From Bordetella parapertussis (GTDB lineage Bacteria; Pseudomonadota; Gammaproteobacteria; Burkholderiales; Burkholderiaceae_D), in assembly GCA_945866125.1 (NCBI GenBank), contig CAMBFZ010000024.1, forward strand, positions 1-53,855: DNA of 53,855 bases, read 5' to 3'. Under the pieces are notes generated by a model. The model saw only the letters and a program-made list of their open reading frames with translations, made no database searches and was not told where the DNA came from. The position numbers and the translations under genes were made by a program. Positions 31,915-40,731 of the stretch are shown in pieces. Every line of letters begins with the position of its first letter. Positions within the stretch are counted from its first letter, which is position 1.

Positions 31915-32448
31915 TTAGTTTGGATCGGGCGCTTGCGTACCCCAGTCGATAAATTCCACGCTCAGTCCGCGGGCGCGCATCCAGTCGGCCATGGCGTATC
32001 CGGTGCCGGCACGCCAGGGTTTGAGTTTTTCTGGTGCGACCAGACGCACTTCGACCAACTCAGGCGATAGCTGCAGCTGCCCCGATGCGCGCACATGGTA
32101 GGCAATAATCAATTCGTTTTTGCGAATGAATTCATAGACGCCAATGAGCGCGATGCTGTCGGCGTCCAGATTGGTTTCTTCCTTGAGTTCACGTGCAACG
32201 CCTTCTTCAGGCGTTTCACCGCGCTCCATAAAACCGGTGATGAGGGCGAAGTTTTTTTCGCCCCAAGCGGCATTGCGTGCCAGCAGAATCCTGCCATCGA
32301 CCTCGACTAACGCCGCCAATACTGGCAAGGGATTGTCCCAGTGGGTCCAATGCCCGTCGGGGCAGCTTAGACGCTGCTTGTCGTTGTCAATTTCAGTTGC
32401 ACGCAGCACCAAGGGTGCGGCGCACATGGGGCAGTAACGATGTTCCAT
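31915..32448 (-). CDS. Nudix hydrolase with N-terminal zinc ribbon (NudC-like)
   Basis: The 177-residue protein starts with a zinc ribbon (YCPMCAAPLV and LSCPDGHWTHWDNP), as in NADH/NAD pyrophosphatases. The Nudix box GFMERGETPEEGVARELKEETNL contains the full G-x5-E-x7-R-E-x2-E-E core. It is shorter than E. coli NudC (257 residues), so it lacks that protein's N-terminal domain. Two ATGs (32451 and 32448) lie within 5 nt of the alaS stop, implying coupling. A role in NAD(H) or related dinucleotide hydrolysis is probable; NudC also decaps NAD-RNA, which is not assumed here. Confidence 0.85.
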   Translation of the reverse strand: MEHRYCPMCAAPLVLRATEIDNDKQRLSCPDGHWTHWDNPLPVLAALVEVDGRILLARNAAWGEKNFALITGFMERGETPEEGVARELKEETNLDADSIALIGVYEFIRKNELIIAYHVRASGQLQLSPELVEVRLVAPEKLKPWRAGTGYAMADWMRARGLSVEFIDWGTQAPDPN

Positions 32449-32452
32449 CATC

Positions 32453-35080
32453 TCACTGCACCCGCTGACCAACCCAGCCTGCCACCGCTGCCAACGCCAC
32501 CGGCAAGCCGCTGGCATCCGTGCCACCGGCTTGCGCCATATCGGCCCGGCCGCCGCCTTTTCCACCGACTTGCAGGGCGACGAAATTGACCAGCTCACCT
32601 GCTTTAACTTTGGTGGTAGCGTCCGCGGTGACGCCGGCAATCAGGCTGACTTTGCCGTCGTTGACGGCGGCCAGCACAATCGCGGCGGTCTTGAGTTTGT
32701 CTTTCATTTTGTCCATCACTTCACGGAGGGTCGCTACATCGGCACCGGCCAGCGTGGCGGCCAGCACCTTGATGCCATGAACGTCGACCGCCTGCGCGAC
32801 GAGCTCGTCACCCTGACCGGCAGCCATTTTGGATTTGAGTGCGGCGAGCTCTTTTTCCAGCGCTCGCACCTGGTCTTGCACTTGCGTGATGCGCTGTGTG
32901 ATTTCTTCGGGCTGCACTTTGAGTGCAGCAGCGGCTTCATTAACGCGCGCGGCAAGCGACTGCAACAAAGCCAGTGCTTGCTCGCCGGTGACGGCTTCGA
33001 TCCGACGGATGCCGGCAGCAACACCGGATTCAGCCACGATTTTGAACAGCCCGATGTCGCCAGTGCGGGTGACGTGCGTACCGCCGCACAGCTCGCGCGA
33101 GGAACCGATTCCCAACACCCGAACCTGATCGCCGTATTTTTCGCCGAACAAGGCCATGGCCCCGTGCTTGATGGCGTCGTCATAGGACATCAGTTGTGCA
33201 TCGGTGGCGATGTTTTCCAGGATCTCGTGATTGACCAGTGCTTCGATGCGGGCAATTTCGTCGGCTGTCACTGGCCCGTTATGGCTAAAATCGAAACGGG
33301 TTTTGTCGGCATCGACCAAGGAGCCTTTTTGCGAGACATGACCACCAAGCACGGTACGCAGGGCCTTGTGCATGAGGTGCGTGGCCGAGTGATTGCGCAT
33401 GGTCGCCGCACGTACGTTGGCGTTGACTTTGGCGCTGACGGTGTCGCCAATTTTCAGTGTACCGTCGATTAATTTGCCATGATGTCCAAACACATCTGCC
33501 TGAATTTTGTGCGTGTCGCTGACATCAAAACGCACACTGCCCGTCTCGAGTACGCCCACATCACCAGCCTGACCACCGGACTCGGCATAAAACGGGGTGT
33601 GGTCCAGCACGACGATGGCGTCCTGTCCCGCTGCGACGGTCTGCACGGCACTGCCATTGACGTACAGCGCAATGATCTTGCTTTCATCCGCAAGGGTGTC
33701 GTATCCCACGAAAGTGGTTTTGGCGCCGCTGTATTCAATCGCTGCGGCCATCTCGAATTTACCCGCCGCACGGGCGGTGGATTTTTGTTTTTCCATTGCG
33801 GTTTGAAAACCGACTTCGTCAAGCGTGACGTCACGCTCACGACAAATATCGGCAGTCAGATCCAGCGGAAAGCCATAGGTGTCGTACAAAGCGAAGGCAG
33901 TTTTTCCGTCCAGGTTAGCGGGATCTTTTGCCAGCGCCGCTTCAAGGATTTTCATGCCGTTTTCTAGCGTCTCACCAAAGCGCTCTTCTTCCTGTTTCAG
34001 CACCTGCGCTACACGCTCGGCGGCTTCAGCCAGCTCAGGATAGGCAACGCCCATTTCTTGCACCAGGTCCGGCACGAGCTTATAAAAAAACGGACGCTTC
34101 TGACCAAGCTTGTTACCGTGTCGCAACGCGCGGCGGATAATACGACGCAGCACATACGCGCGCCCTTCACTGCCGGGGATGACGCCATCGACTACCAGAA
34201 ACGCACAAGCGCGGATGTGGTCGGCAATTACGCGCAAGGAATTGTTGGCCAGATCCGTCTCACCCGTCTCGCGCGCAGCGGCCTTGATGAGGCGCGCAAA
34301 CAAATCGATCTCATAATTACTGTGCACATGCTGCATCACGGCGGCGAGTCGCTCGAGTCCCATACCGGTATCGACGCAGGGCTTGGGCAACGGTGTGAGC
34401 GTCGCTTCGCCGGTCTTGGCATCGATCTGGCGATCAAACTGCATGAAGACGTTATTCCAGATTTCGATGTAGCGGTCGCCATCCTGCTCGGGACTGCCGG
34501 GCGGGCCACCCCAAATGTCGGGGCCATGATCAAAGAAAATTTCGGAGCACGGACCACACGGGCCGGTGTCTGCCATCTGCCAGAAATTATCCGATGCGAA
34601 AGGTGCACCCTTGTTGTCACCGATGCGCACGACGCGCTCGGCCGGCAAGCCGATCTCATTGACCCAGATGTCGTAGGCTTCGTCATCGGTATGGTAGACG
34701 GTGGCCCAGAGTTTGTCGGCCGGCAGTCCGTAGACCTGCGTTAATAATTCATACGCCCACTTGAGCGAGTCACGCTTGAAGTAATCGCCAAAGGACCAAT
34801 TACCCAGCATCTCAAAAAAAGTATGATGGCGCGCGGTATAGCCAACGTTTTCGAGATCATTGTGTTTGCCACCGGCGCGCAGGCAGCGCTGCACCGACGC
34901 GGCGCGCACATAATTGCGCGCATCGGTACCCAGAAACACGTCCTTGAACTGCACCATGCCAGAATTGGTAAACAGCAGCGTCGGATCATTGCCCGGCACT
35001 AGCGGTGACGAACGCACGACGGTATGACCTTTGGAAGCAAAGAAGCTTAAGAATTTTTCGCGGATGTCGGACGAGTTCAT
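32453..35080 (-). CDS. alaS: Alanyl-tRNA synthetase
   Basis: AlaS is the class II synthetase that charges tRNA-Ala and edits mischarged Ser and Gly. The 875-residue enzyme matches the E. coli length of 876. It starts MNSSDIREKFLSFFASKGHT. Motifs visible are FTNSGMVQFKDVFLG and ARHHTFFEMLGNWSFGDYFK (catalytic), the editing-site MRNHSATHLMHKALR with H-x3-H, and RELCGGTHVTRTGDIGLFKI with the zinc/editing Cys and His. The C-Ala domain ends GGRADMAQAGGTDASGLPVALA. It is the first gene of alaS-Nudix-tusA. A perfect palindrome lies in its leader (35103-35116). Confidence 0.97.
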   Translation of the reverse strand: MNSSDIREKFLSFFASKGHTVVRSSPLVPGNDPTLLFTNSGMVQFKDVFLGTDARNYVRAASVQRCLRAGGKHNDLENVGYTARHHTFFEMLGNWSFGDYFKRDSLKWAYELLTQVYGLPADKLWATVYHTDDEAYDIWVNEIGLPAERVVRIGDNKGAPFASDNFWQMADTGPCGPCSEIFFDHGPDIWGGPPGSPEQDGDRYIEIWNNVFMQFDRQIDAKTGEATLTPLPKPCVDTGMGLERLAAVMQHVHSNYEIDLFARLIKAAARETGETDLANNSLRVIADHIRACAFLVVDGVIPGSEGRAYVLRRIIRRALRHGNKLGQKRPFFYKLVPDLVQEMGVAYPELAEAAERVAQVLKQEEERFGETLENGMKILEAALAKDPANLDGKTAFALYDTYGFPLDLTADICRERDVTLDEVGFQTAMEKQKSTARAAGKFEMAAAIEYSGAKTTFVGYDTLADESKIIALYVNGSAVQTVAAGQDAIVVLDHTPFYAESGGQAGDVGVLETGSVRFDVSDTHKIQADVFGHHGKLIDGTLKIGDTVSAKVNANVRAATMRNHSATHLMHKALRTVLGGHVSQKGSLVDADKTRFDFSHNGPVTADEIARIEALVNHEILENIATDAQLMSYDDAIKHGAMALFGEKYGDQVRVLGIGSSRELCGGTHVTRTGDIGLFKIVAESGVAAGIRRIEAVTGEQALALLQSLAARVNEAAAALKVQPEEITQRITQVQDQVRALEKELAALKSKMAAGQGDELVAQAVDVHGIKVLAATLAGADVATLREVMDKMKDKLKTAAIVLAAVNDGKVSLIAGVTADATTKVKAGELVNFVALQVGGKGGGRADMAQAGGTDASGLPVALAAVAGWVGQRVQ

Positions 35081-35102
35081 GGGGGTGTGTTTGACAGTGA
35101 AA

Positions 35103-35116
35103 TGCCAGCGCTGGCA
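35103..35116. promoter_or_regulatory. Perfect 14-bp palindrome in the alaS leader
   Basis: TGCCAGCGCTGGCA is fully self-complementary and lies 23 nt upstream of the alaS start, just downstream of the expected transcription start from the -10 at 35125-35130. E. coli AlaS is reported to repress its own gene by binding a palindrome at the start site, so a similar role is possible. Confidence 0.5.
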
Positions 35117-35124
35117 AACCGCAG

Positions 35125-35130
35125 ATTATA
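35125..35130 (-). promoter_or_regulatory. -10 element of the alaS promoter
   Basis: A perfect TATAAT on the minus strand, 45 nt upstream of the alaS start codon. No good -35 is visible at 16-18 nt. Confidence 0.6.
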
Positions 35131-35199
35131 CGTGAACACCTGAGCCCGAACGCGCCGACAGCAGCCCGCGCGGCACGCTAGCTTGCCTAAAAAATAACC

Positions 35200-35937
35200 T
35201 CATCCCAGTCGCTGACAAAAATCCGGGCCGATCAAATCAATCCGATCGGTGCAAAACGCATCCACCCCGATTGCCAACAAGGCCCGCGCTTGCGCGACCT
35301 CATTGACCGTGTAGCAAAACAAGCCAACACCCGCTTGTTTGATCGCGGCTGCGCTTTCAGGGCGCAGTCGCTTGGCGCTCACATGCAAGGTTTGTGCATC
35401 GAGCCCCCGCAGCTGTGACTGCCAGTCGACGGGTACCTGCTCAACGAGCAAGCCACGCGGCACCTGCGGCGCGGTCTGCTTTGCTGCGGCCAGAGCGGCG
35501 GACGAAAACGACGACAGCAGCACCGAGCCCACCGGCAAGGCCGCGCAAGCCGCCGCAACCAGATGCCCAGTCTGGATCTCGCTACCAGGCGCAGGCTTTA
35601 TCTCGACATTCATCCATATCTGGTGGTGCAGACAAAATGCCGCTGCCTGCGCAAAGCTGGGCACCGGCTCGCCGATAAACTCAGAGCCAAACCAGACGCC
35701 GGCGTCCATTTGCGCGAGCGCTTCAGCGGTATGGTCGGCCACGCGACCAGTGCCGGCGACGGTGCGACCAAGTTGCGGATCGTGCATCAGCACCAGGCCG
35801 CCATCGCGTACCGCCATCACATCAAACTCGACAGCATGAAAACCATACGCAAGCCCACAGCGCAATGCGGCCAGCGTATTTTCCGGCGCAAGCGTGCCGC
35901 CACCGCGGTGTGCCAGCACTCTTGGATAGGTCCACAT
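35200..35937 (-). CDS. Glycerophosphodiester phosphodiesterase (UgpQ-like)
   Basis: The cytoplasmic enzyme cleaves glycerophosphodiesters to glycerol-3-phosphate and the alcohol. The 245-residue TIM-barrel has the catalytic motifs LAHRGGGTLAPENTLAA, HAVEFDVMAVRDGGLVLMHDP (E-x-D plus the second histidine) and IWMNVEIKP. No signal peptide is present, as in UgpQ rather than GlpQ. AAGGAG lies 7 nt upstream of the ATG. It is a single gene divergent from glnS and not linked to ugp transport genes in this window. Confidence 0.9.
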   Translation of the reverse strand: MWTYPRVLAHRGGGTLAPENTLAALRCGLAYGFHAVEFDVMAVRDGGLVLMHDPQLGRTVAGTGRVADHTAEALAQMDAGVWFGSEFIGEPVPSFAQAAAFCLHHQIWMNVEIKPAPGSEIQTGHLVAAACAALPVGSVLLSSFSSAALAAAKQTAPQVPRGLLVEQVPVDWQSQLRGLDAQTLHVSAKRLRPESAAAIKQAGVGLFCYTVNEVAQARALLAIGVDAFCTDRIDLIGPDFCQRLG

Positions 35938-36043
35938 GCTTGCTCTCCTTTTTATTCACTGATTGTAAGCCGGGCGCCAGAAAGCAAGGCGGGGGCTACG
36001 GTAGAATGGGGCCACCTTTCTTTTTGCATGCTTTCCCAATCTC

Positions 36044-37786
36044 ATGAGTCACGACCCGAGCACCACCACCACGCCTGCTGCACCGTCAAACTTCTTGCGC
36101 GGCATTATCGATGCCGATACGCATAGCGGCAAATACGCTGGCCGCACCGACCATGACGGCCAGGCTTTGCCCACCGTGATCACGCGTTTCCCGCCCGAGC
36201 CCAACGGCTATTTGCACATCGGCCATGCCAAATCGATTTGCCTCAATTTTGGTCTGGCGCGCGACTATGGTGGCCGCTGTCATTTGCGCTTTGACGATAC
36301 GAATCCGGCCAAAGAAGATCAGGAATATGTCGACACCATTATCGACAGCGTGCAATGGCTGGGCTTTGACTGGCGCCATCAAGGTGCGTCTCATCTGTAT
36401 TACGCCAGCGATTATTTTGAGCAGCTCTATGCCATGGCAGAGTGGCTAATCAGTGCCGGTCATGCCTACGTAGACAGCCAGACCCCAGAACAAATGGCTG
36501 CCAATCGCGGCAACTTCAGCGAGCCGGGCAAGAACTCGCCGTTTCGCGACCGCAGTGCAGCCGAATCACTAGAACTGTTTCATCAAATGAAGGCCGGCGC
36601 ATTCAAAGATGGTGAGCATATTTTGCGCGCCCGCATCGACATGGCGTCGCCCAACATGAACATGCGGGATCCGGCGATCTACCGTATCCGTCATGCGCAT
36701 CATCACCGTACCGGCGACCAATGGTGCGTCTACCCAATGTATGACTACACCCATCCGATCTCTGATGCACTGGAAAATATTACGCATTCGCTTTGCACGC
36801 TGGAATTTCAGGATCACCGGCCGTTTTACGACTGGATACTGGAACGTCTGACGGAAGGCGGATTTTTCAACAAGCCGCTGCCGCAACAGTATGAATTCGC
36901 GCGTCTCAATCTGACCTACGCGATTACGAGCAAGCGCAAACTATTGCAATTAGTTGAAGAAAAAATCGTGGATGGCTGGGATGATCCGCGCATGCCAACC
37001 ATTGTCGGCATTCGTCGGCGTGGCTTCACCCCTGAATCGATACAGTTGTTTGCCGAACGCATCGGCGTGGCGAAAGCGGATAGCTGGATCGACATGAGCA
37101 CGCTGGAAGGTGCATTGCGTGACGATCTCGATGCAAAAGCGCCGCGCACAGTGGCAGTGCTCCATCCACTCAAACTCATCATCGATAATTTTCCGGAAAA
37201 CGAAAGCGTGGCCTGTACCGCGCCGGTGCATCCGCATCATCCCGAGCGCGGGCTGCGTCATTTTCCTATCAGTCGCGCGCTGTGGATTGAAGAAGAAGAT
37301 TTTATGGAAACGCCGAGCAAGGGCTACTTCCGACTTTATCCCGGCAATAAAGTACGACTGCGGTATGGCTATGTCATCGAGTGCACAGGCTTTGACAAAG
37401 ACGCCGCCGGCAAAGTAACCGCGGTGCATTGCCAGTATTTTTCCGACAGCAAAAGTGGCACCGAAGGCTCAGCCAATTACAAGGTCAAGGGGAATATTCA
37501 CTGGGTGTCGGCACCCCACGCGGTGCAAGCCGAAGTGCGGCTCTATGATCGATTATTTAGCGATGCGCAACCCGATGCAGGCGGCAAAGATTTCAAGCAG
37601 GCCTTGAATCCGGATTCAAAATCGGTACTGACCGCTTACCTCGAAGCGGGGGCGGAGCAAGCCGCTGCAGACGAAAAATTTCAATTTGAACGACACGGCT
37701 ATTTTGTCGCCGATCGGATAGATTCAAAGCCGGGACAGCCCGTGTTTAACCGGATTGTGACCTTGAAGGATAGCTGGGGAAAATAA
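36044..37786 (+). CDS. glnS: Glutaminyl-tRNA synthetase
   Basis: GlnS charges tRNA-Gln directly. The 580-residue class I enzyme carries the HIGH motif in FPPEPNGYLHIGHAKSICLNFG and the KMSKS-like ITSKRKL. Other family landmarks are LRFDDTNPAKEDQEYVDTI and MYDYTHPISDALENITHSLC. The C-terminal beta-barrel anticodon domain is complete. It is slightly longer than E. coli GlnS (554). No clear ribosome-binding site precedes the ATG. It stands alone and ends before a strong hairpin at 37818-37851. Confidence 0.96.
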   Translation: MSHDPSTTTTPAAPSNFLRGIIDADTHSGKYAGRTDHDGQALPTVITRFPPEPNGYLHIGHAKSICLNFGLARDYGGRCHLRFDDTNPAKEDQEYVDTIIDSVQWLGFDWRHQGASHLYYASDYFEQLYAMAEWLISAGHAYVDSQTPEQMAANRGNFSEPGKNSPFRDRSAAESLELFHQMKAGAFKDGEHILRARIDMASPNMNMRDPAIYRIRHAHHHRTGDQWCVYPMYDYTHPISDALENITHSLCTLEFQDHRPFYDWILERLTEGGFFNKPLPQQYEFARLNLTYAITSKRKLLQLVEEKIVDGWDDPRMPTIVGIRRRGFTPESIQLFAERIGVAKADSWIDMSTLEGALRDDLDAKAPRTVAVLHPLKLIIDNFPENESVACTAPVHPHHPERGLRHFPISRALWIEEEDFMETPSKGYFRLYPGNKVRLRYGYVIECTGFDKDAAGKVTAVHCQYFSDSKSGTEGSANYKVKGNIHWVSAPHAVQAEVRLYDRLFSDAQPDAGGKDFKQALNPDSKSVLTAYLEAGAEQAAADEKFQFERHGYFVADRIDSKPGQPVFNRIVTLKDSWGK

Positions 37787-37817
37787 ACCGGCAAGCACGC
37801 CTAAGGTCAACTCAACA

Positions 37818-37851
37818 TCAAGGGGCCCCGATGAAAATCGGCGCCCCTTGA
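37818..37851. terminator. Strong hairpin between convergent glnS and the mechanosensitive-channel gene
   Basis: Nine-bp outer arms TCAAGGGGC/GCCCCTTGA and inner CCGAT/ATCGG pairing enclose a GAAA tetraloop. No T-run follows on either strand, so it may work with Rho or as a 3'-end protector for both genes. Confidence 0.6.
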
Positions 37852-37881
37852 GCTTAATGACACACGACTTCAACCGCAATG

Positions 37882-38658
37882 TCATCCTCCTTTTTTCGGG
37901 GCCTCTTGCGCGGTCGCGGCTGTTGTTGGTGGAGTTGCAGCCCCTGCCGCCGCCGCGCTCAGTTTGCCGCGACTGCTACGCGCGCGCCTGTCCCAGTTAC
38001 GCACAATCTCCGCGGCGGTGTCGCGGCCACCCAATCCAAAAGCCAGCCTAAGCGCCAACGCTAGCGCGCCAACGACTGCCATAAAAAGCGTATTCACTAA
38101 CGTGGTCGCAACGCCAATTTGATTGACTGCCACTACTACCGCAAACGCCCACACTGCAATGGTGGCAAGCTTGGCCAGAAACTCGGGATTATCGAGGTCA
38201 GCCTCAGCAGTGGCACCACGCACTAAACGCGAGACCGCATTGGCAGCAAGCCCGCCGATGACCAGCACGACCAGCGCCACGGCCAGGTTGGGCAACCATA
38301 ACAACAAATCCCGCAGTACTTCAGACACAGCCGGCAAACCCAATGCATCAAACGCCACCACCAGCGCAATTAAGCGGACAAACCATTTTGCAATCCCGGC
38401 AATCAACCCGGACGAATCCGTATCAGCGCCGGTCTTACCAACAAAATCAGCAAAGCCCGAGCGCTCGGCGAGCTGATTGAAATGCACCCTGCGCAAGAGC
38501 ATCGCAATTGCCTTTGCCAGCAAAGCCGAAATCAGCCAGCCAGCAATCACAATGACAATAAAACCGAGCAGGCGCGGCACAGCAGCAAAGAACAATGACA
38601 TGGCTGAGGTCAATGAGGCAATAAGCGATGCGCCCCAATCATTTACTTGAGATTCCAT
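37882..38658 (-). CDS. Mechanosensitive-channel-like membrane protein (TM-helix repeat type)
   Basis: The 258-residue protein has about five membrane helices with the small-conductance mechanosensitive 'conserved TM helix' repeats: LLGFIVIVIAGWLISALLAKAI, IAKWFVRLIALVVAFDALGLP, LPNLAVALVVLVIGGLAANAVSRLV and LVNTLFMAVVGALALALRLAFGLGG. The MscS beta-domain is missing, so it resembles CmpX-type proteins rather than MscS itself. The C-terminal tail is alanine- and threonine-rich. The start at 38658 has GGAG 6 nt upstream. Osmotic or cell-envelope stress is the likely context; gating has not been shown for this type here. Confidence 0.82.
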   Translation of the reverse strand: MESQVNDWGASLIASLTSAMSLFFAAVPRLLGFIVIVIAGWLISALLAKAIAMLLRRVHFNQLAERSGFADFVGKTGADTDSSGLIAGIAKWFVRLIALVVAFDALGLPAVSEVLRDLLLWLPNLAVALVVLVIGGLAANAVSRLVRGATAEADLDNPEFLAKLATIAVWAFAVVVAVNQIGVATTLVNTLFMAVVGALALALRLAFGLGGRDTAAEIVRNWDRRARSSRGKLSAAAAGAATPPTTAATAQEAPKKGG

Positions 38659-38756
38659 TTTTTTCTCCAAAGACTGACGACTGCGATGAAAAAGTCTAGA
38701 CTTGCACTGTGCCGTAAAAACCCTCTCTTATTTTTGACTCTCCACATTGTTCATGC

Positions 38757-40193
38757 ATGAACTTTTCAAAACTTGTCTTTATCGATCTTGAAACAACCGG
38801 TGCCAATCCTGTCAATGACCGCATCACCGAAATCGGTCTCATCGAAGTCGATGCGCAAGGCACCGCTACCCACTGGTCAAGCTTAGTCAATCCGGAGGTA
38901 TCAATTCCGGCATTCATTCAAGGCCTCACTGGCATCAATAACGCGATGGTGCAGCATGCGCCGCTGTTTGCTACGCTCGCGCCTGCGCTGTTTGAGCGTT
39001 TGCAAGGTGCACTTTTTATCGCGCACAATGCGCGCTTTGATTATGGATTTTTGCGCAATGCATTTAGCCAGGTTGGCTATCAACTACGCGCCGACGTGCT
39101 CTGCACAGTTAAACTCTCGCGCAAACTATTTCCCGAAGAAAGCAAACACAACCTGGATGCGCTGGTGAGTCGTCATGGTCTTGCTCCCGATGGCCGCCAT
39201 CGTGCACTGGCCGACGCGGATTTGATCTGGCAGTTCTGGCAAAAAATGCAGGTGTCACTGCCGCCGGCCACCTTGGACGCTGCACTGCAGTCACTGATGC
39301 AACGACCCAGTTTGCCGGCCCACCTGCCCAGTGATGCCATTGATGACATACCGGATACGCCGGGCGTGTATCTTTTTTATGGTGAAAACAATCTGCCACT
39401 GTATGTAGGTAAAAGCGTGCATCTGCGCCAGCGTGTACTGTCGCATTTCAATGCTGACCATAAGCTCTACAAAGACATGCGACTGTCGCAGCAACTGCAC
39501 CGCATCGACTGGCGCGAGACCGCTGGCGAGATTGGCGCGCTACTGCTGGAAGCGCAATTGATCAAAGATCTGCAGCCCATCCATAACCGCATGCTGCGAC
39601 GACAGCGTGGCCTGTGTGCGTGGCGCCTGCAAAACGACGGGCCGCCGGTACTCAGTTACGCCAGCGAGCAGGACTTTGGTCATGCCGAGCGACTCTACGG
39701 TTTATTCGGCTCCAAACGCAAAGCCGAAAGCGTTCTGCGTGAGCTCGCTGATACGCATAATTTATGTCTCGTACAGCTGGGTTTGGAAGGACGCGCGCAA
39801 GCAAACAAGCCCTGCTTTGCGATGCAATTGCAGCGCTGCAAAGGCGCCTGCATCGGCAAAGAACCCCTCGCACTGCATCAGGCCCGGCTCGAAGCCGCAC
39901 TCGCCGCGCTGCAAGTAAAAACGTGGCCTTATGCGGGCACGATCGGCCTAGTTGAAAAATCCGGTGACAGAACAACTGAGGTCCATGTCGTCAACAACTG
40001 GTGCTACCTCGGTACCGCCAAATCCGACGACGCGCTATGGCGTCTGCTAGAAGAAGCGCCCCGTCGACCGGCCTTCGATATCGACACCTATAAAATTTTA
40101 AGTAAGGCCTTGAGCCAGCGTAAGCTCACTGTAAGACTGCTCAGTAAGATAGAGGGCTGCACCATAAGCGAACACGGTGCGACGCAACAATGA
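38757..40193 (+). CDS. DnaQ-type 3'-5' exonuclease fused to a UvrC/Cho-like GIY-YIG part
   Basis: The 478-residue protein combines two nuclease modules. Residues 1-170 form a DEDDh exonuclease like the Pol III epsilon subunit: VFIDLETTGANP (ExoI, D-x-E), FIAHNARFDYGFL (ExoII) and HRALADADL (ExoIII, H-x4-D). Residues 200-290 form a GIY-YIG endonuclease as in UvrC and Cho: TPGVYLFYGENNLPLYVGKSVHLRQRVLSHF. A UvrC-like linker with cysteines follows (NLCLVQLGLEG and CFAMQLQRCKGACIG). It lacks UvrC's C-terminal endonuclease and HhH domains. Similar fusions occur in betaproteobacteria and actinobacteria; a repair role is inferred. No Shine-Dalgarno sequence is clear. Confidence 0.88.
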   Translation: MNFSKLVFIDLETTGANPVNDRITEIGLIEVDAQGTATHWSSLVNPEVSIPAFIQGLTGINNAMVQHAPLFATLAPALFERLQGALFIAHNARFDYGFLRNAFSQVGYQLRADVLCTVKLSRKLFPEESKHNLDALVSRHGLAPDGRHRALADADLIWQFWQKMQVSLPPATLDAALQSLMQRPSLPAHLPSDAIDDIPDTPGVYLFYGENNLPLYVGKSVHLRQRVLSHFNADHKLYKDMRLSQQLHRIDWRETAGEIGALLLEAQLIKDLQPIHNRMLRRQRGLCAWRLQNDGPPVLSYASEQDFGHAERLYGLFGSKRKAESVLRELADTHNLCLVQLGLEGRAQANKPCFAMQLQRCKGACIGKEPLALHQARLEAALAALQVKTWPYAGTIGLVEKSGDRTTEVHVVNNWCYLGTAKSDDALWRLLEEAPRRPAFDIDTYKILSKALSQRKLTVRLLSKIEGCTISEHGATQQ

Positions 40194-40731
40194 TTTAGAT
40201 TTGAAAACAATTCGATCACATCTTTTTGTTAACAGATTTTATTTGCGAAAAGTTCTTTCACAAATTTAAAATCCCGCGCTATGATCGTTTCCATTGTTTC
40301 TCGTTTCTAAAAAAACTAATTAACGATGGAGACAAAATTCCGGATAGCCATCCGCGTCGGCGAGCCGCAATCAGCAGCGAGCCGATCAAGTGGTTTGAAC
40401 AACTGCAATCGCAGCGACGTTCATTGCGCGCTCCCTGCACGAATAGTTTTATTCGGCGACGAGACTATCCGACAAAGCAGACGGCCCACGCAACAGATGA
40501 TTACCCATGCACGGTGCCTGCCTTGCGCTACGCAACTTCTTATCTCACATCATTGTTCCTGAATTTTGCACAGCCGATCTGACTGCGTGGCATTTTTGAT
40601 CGCTATCAACATTGCGCCAGTGCCAATCATTAAGATGGAGCGCTTTGCATGAAACACAGAGATCTCCTGCATGCCTCTGCCGCATTAAAAAAATTATCAG
40701 TCGTTTTCGCAATACCTAGTGGAGAATAAAA
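40194..40731 (+). promoter_or_regulatory. 538-nt spacer with phaA promoter and long leader
   Basis: A good sigma-70 promoter is visible: TTCACA (40257-40262), 17 nt, TATGAT (40280-40285). It would give a leader of about 440 nt before phaA. The leader contains a possible 78-codon frame (40326-40562) without a ribosome-binding site, which I do not consider a gene. A second promoter nearer phaA was not recognised. GGAG precedes the phaA ATG. Confidence 0.55.

Noticed and set aside
32531..33472. 313-codon plus-strand frame inside alaS
   Set aside because: It is antisense to alaS with atypical composition and no ribosome-binding site; a reading-frame shadow.
40326..40562. 78-codon frame in the phaA leader
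   Set aside because: It lacks a ribosome-binding site, has no recognisable domain and an unusual composition. It is left as a possible small peptide only in the leader finding.
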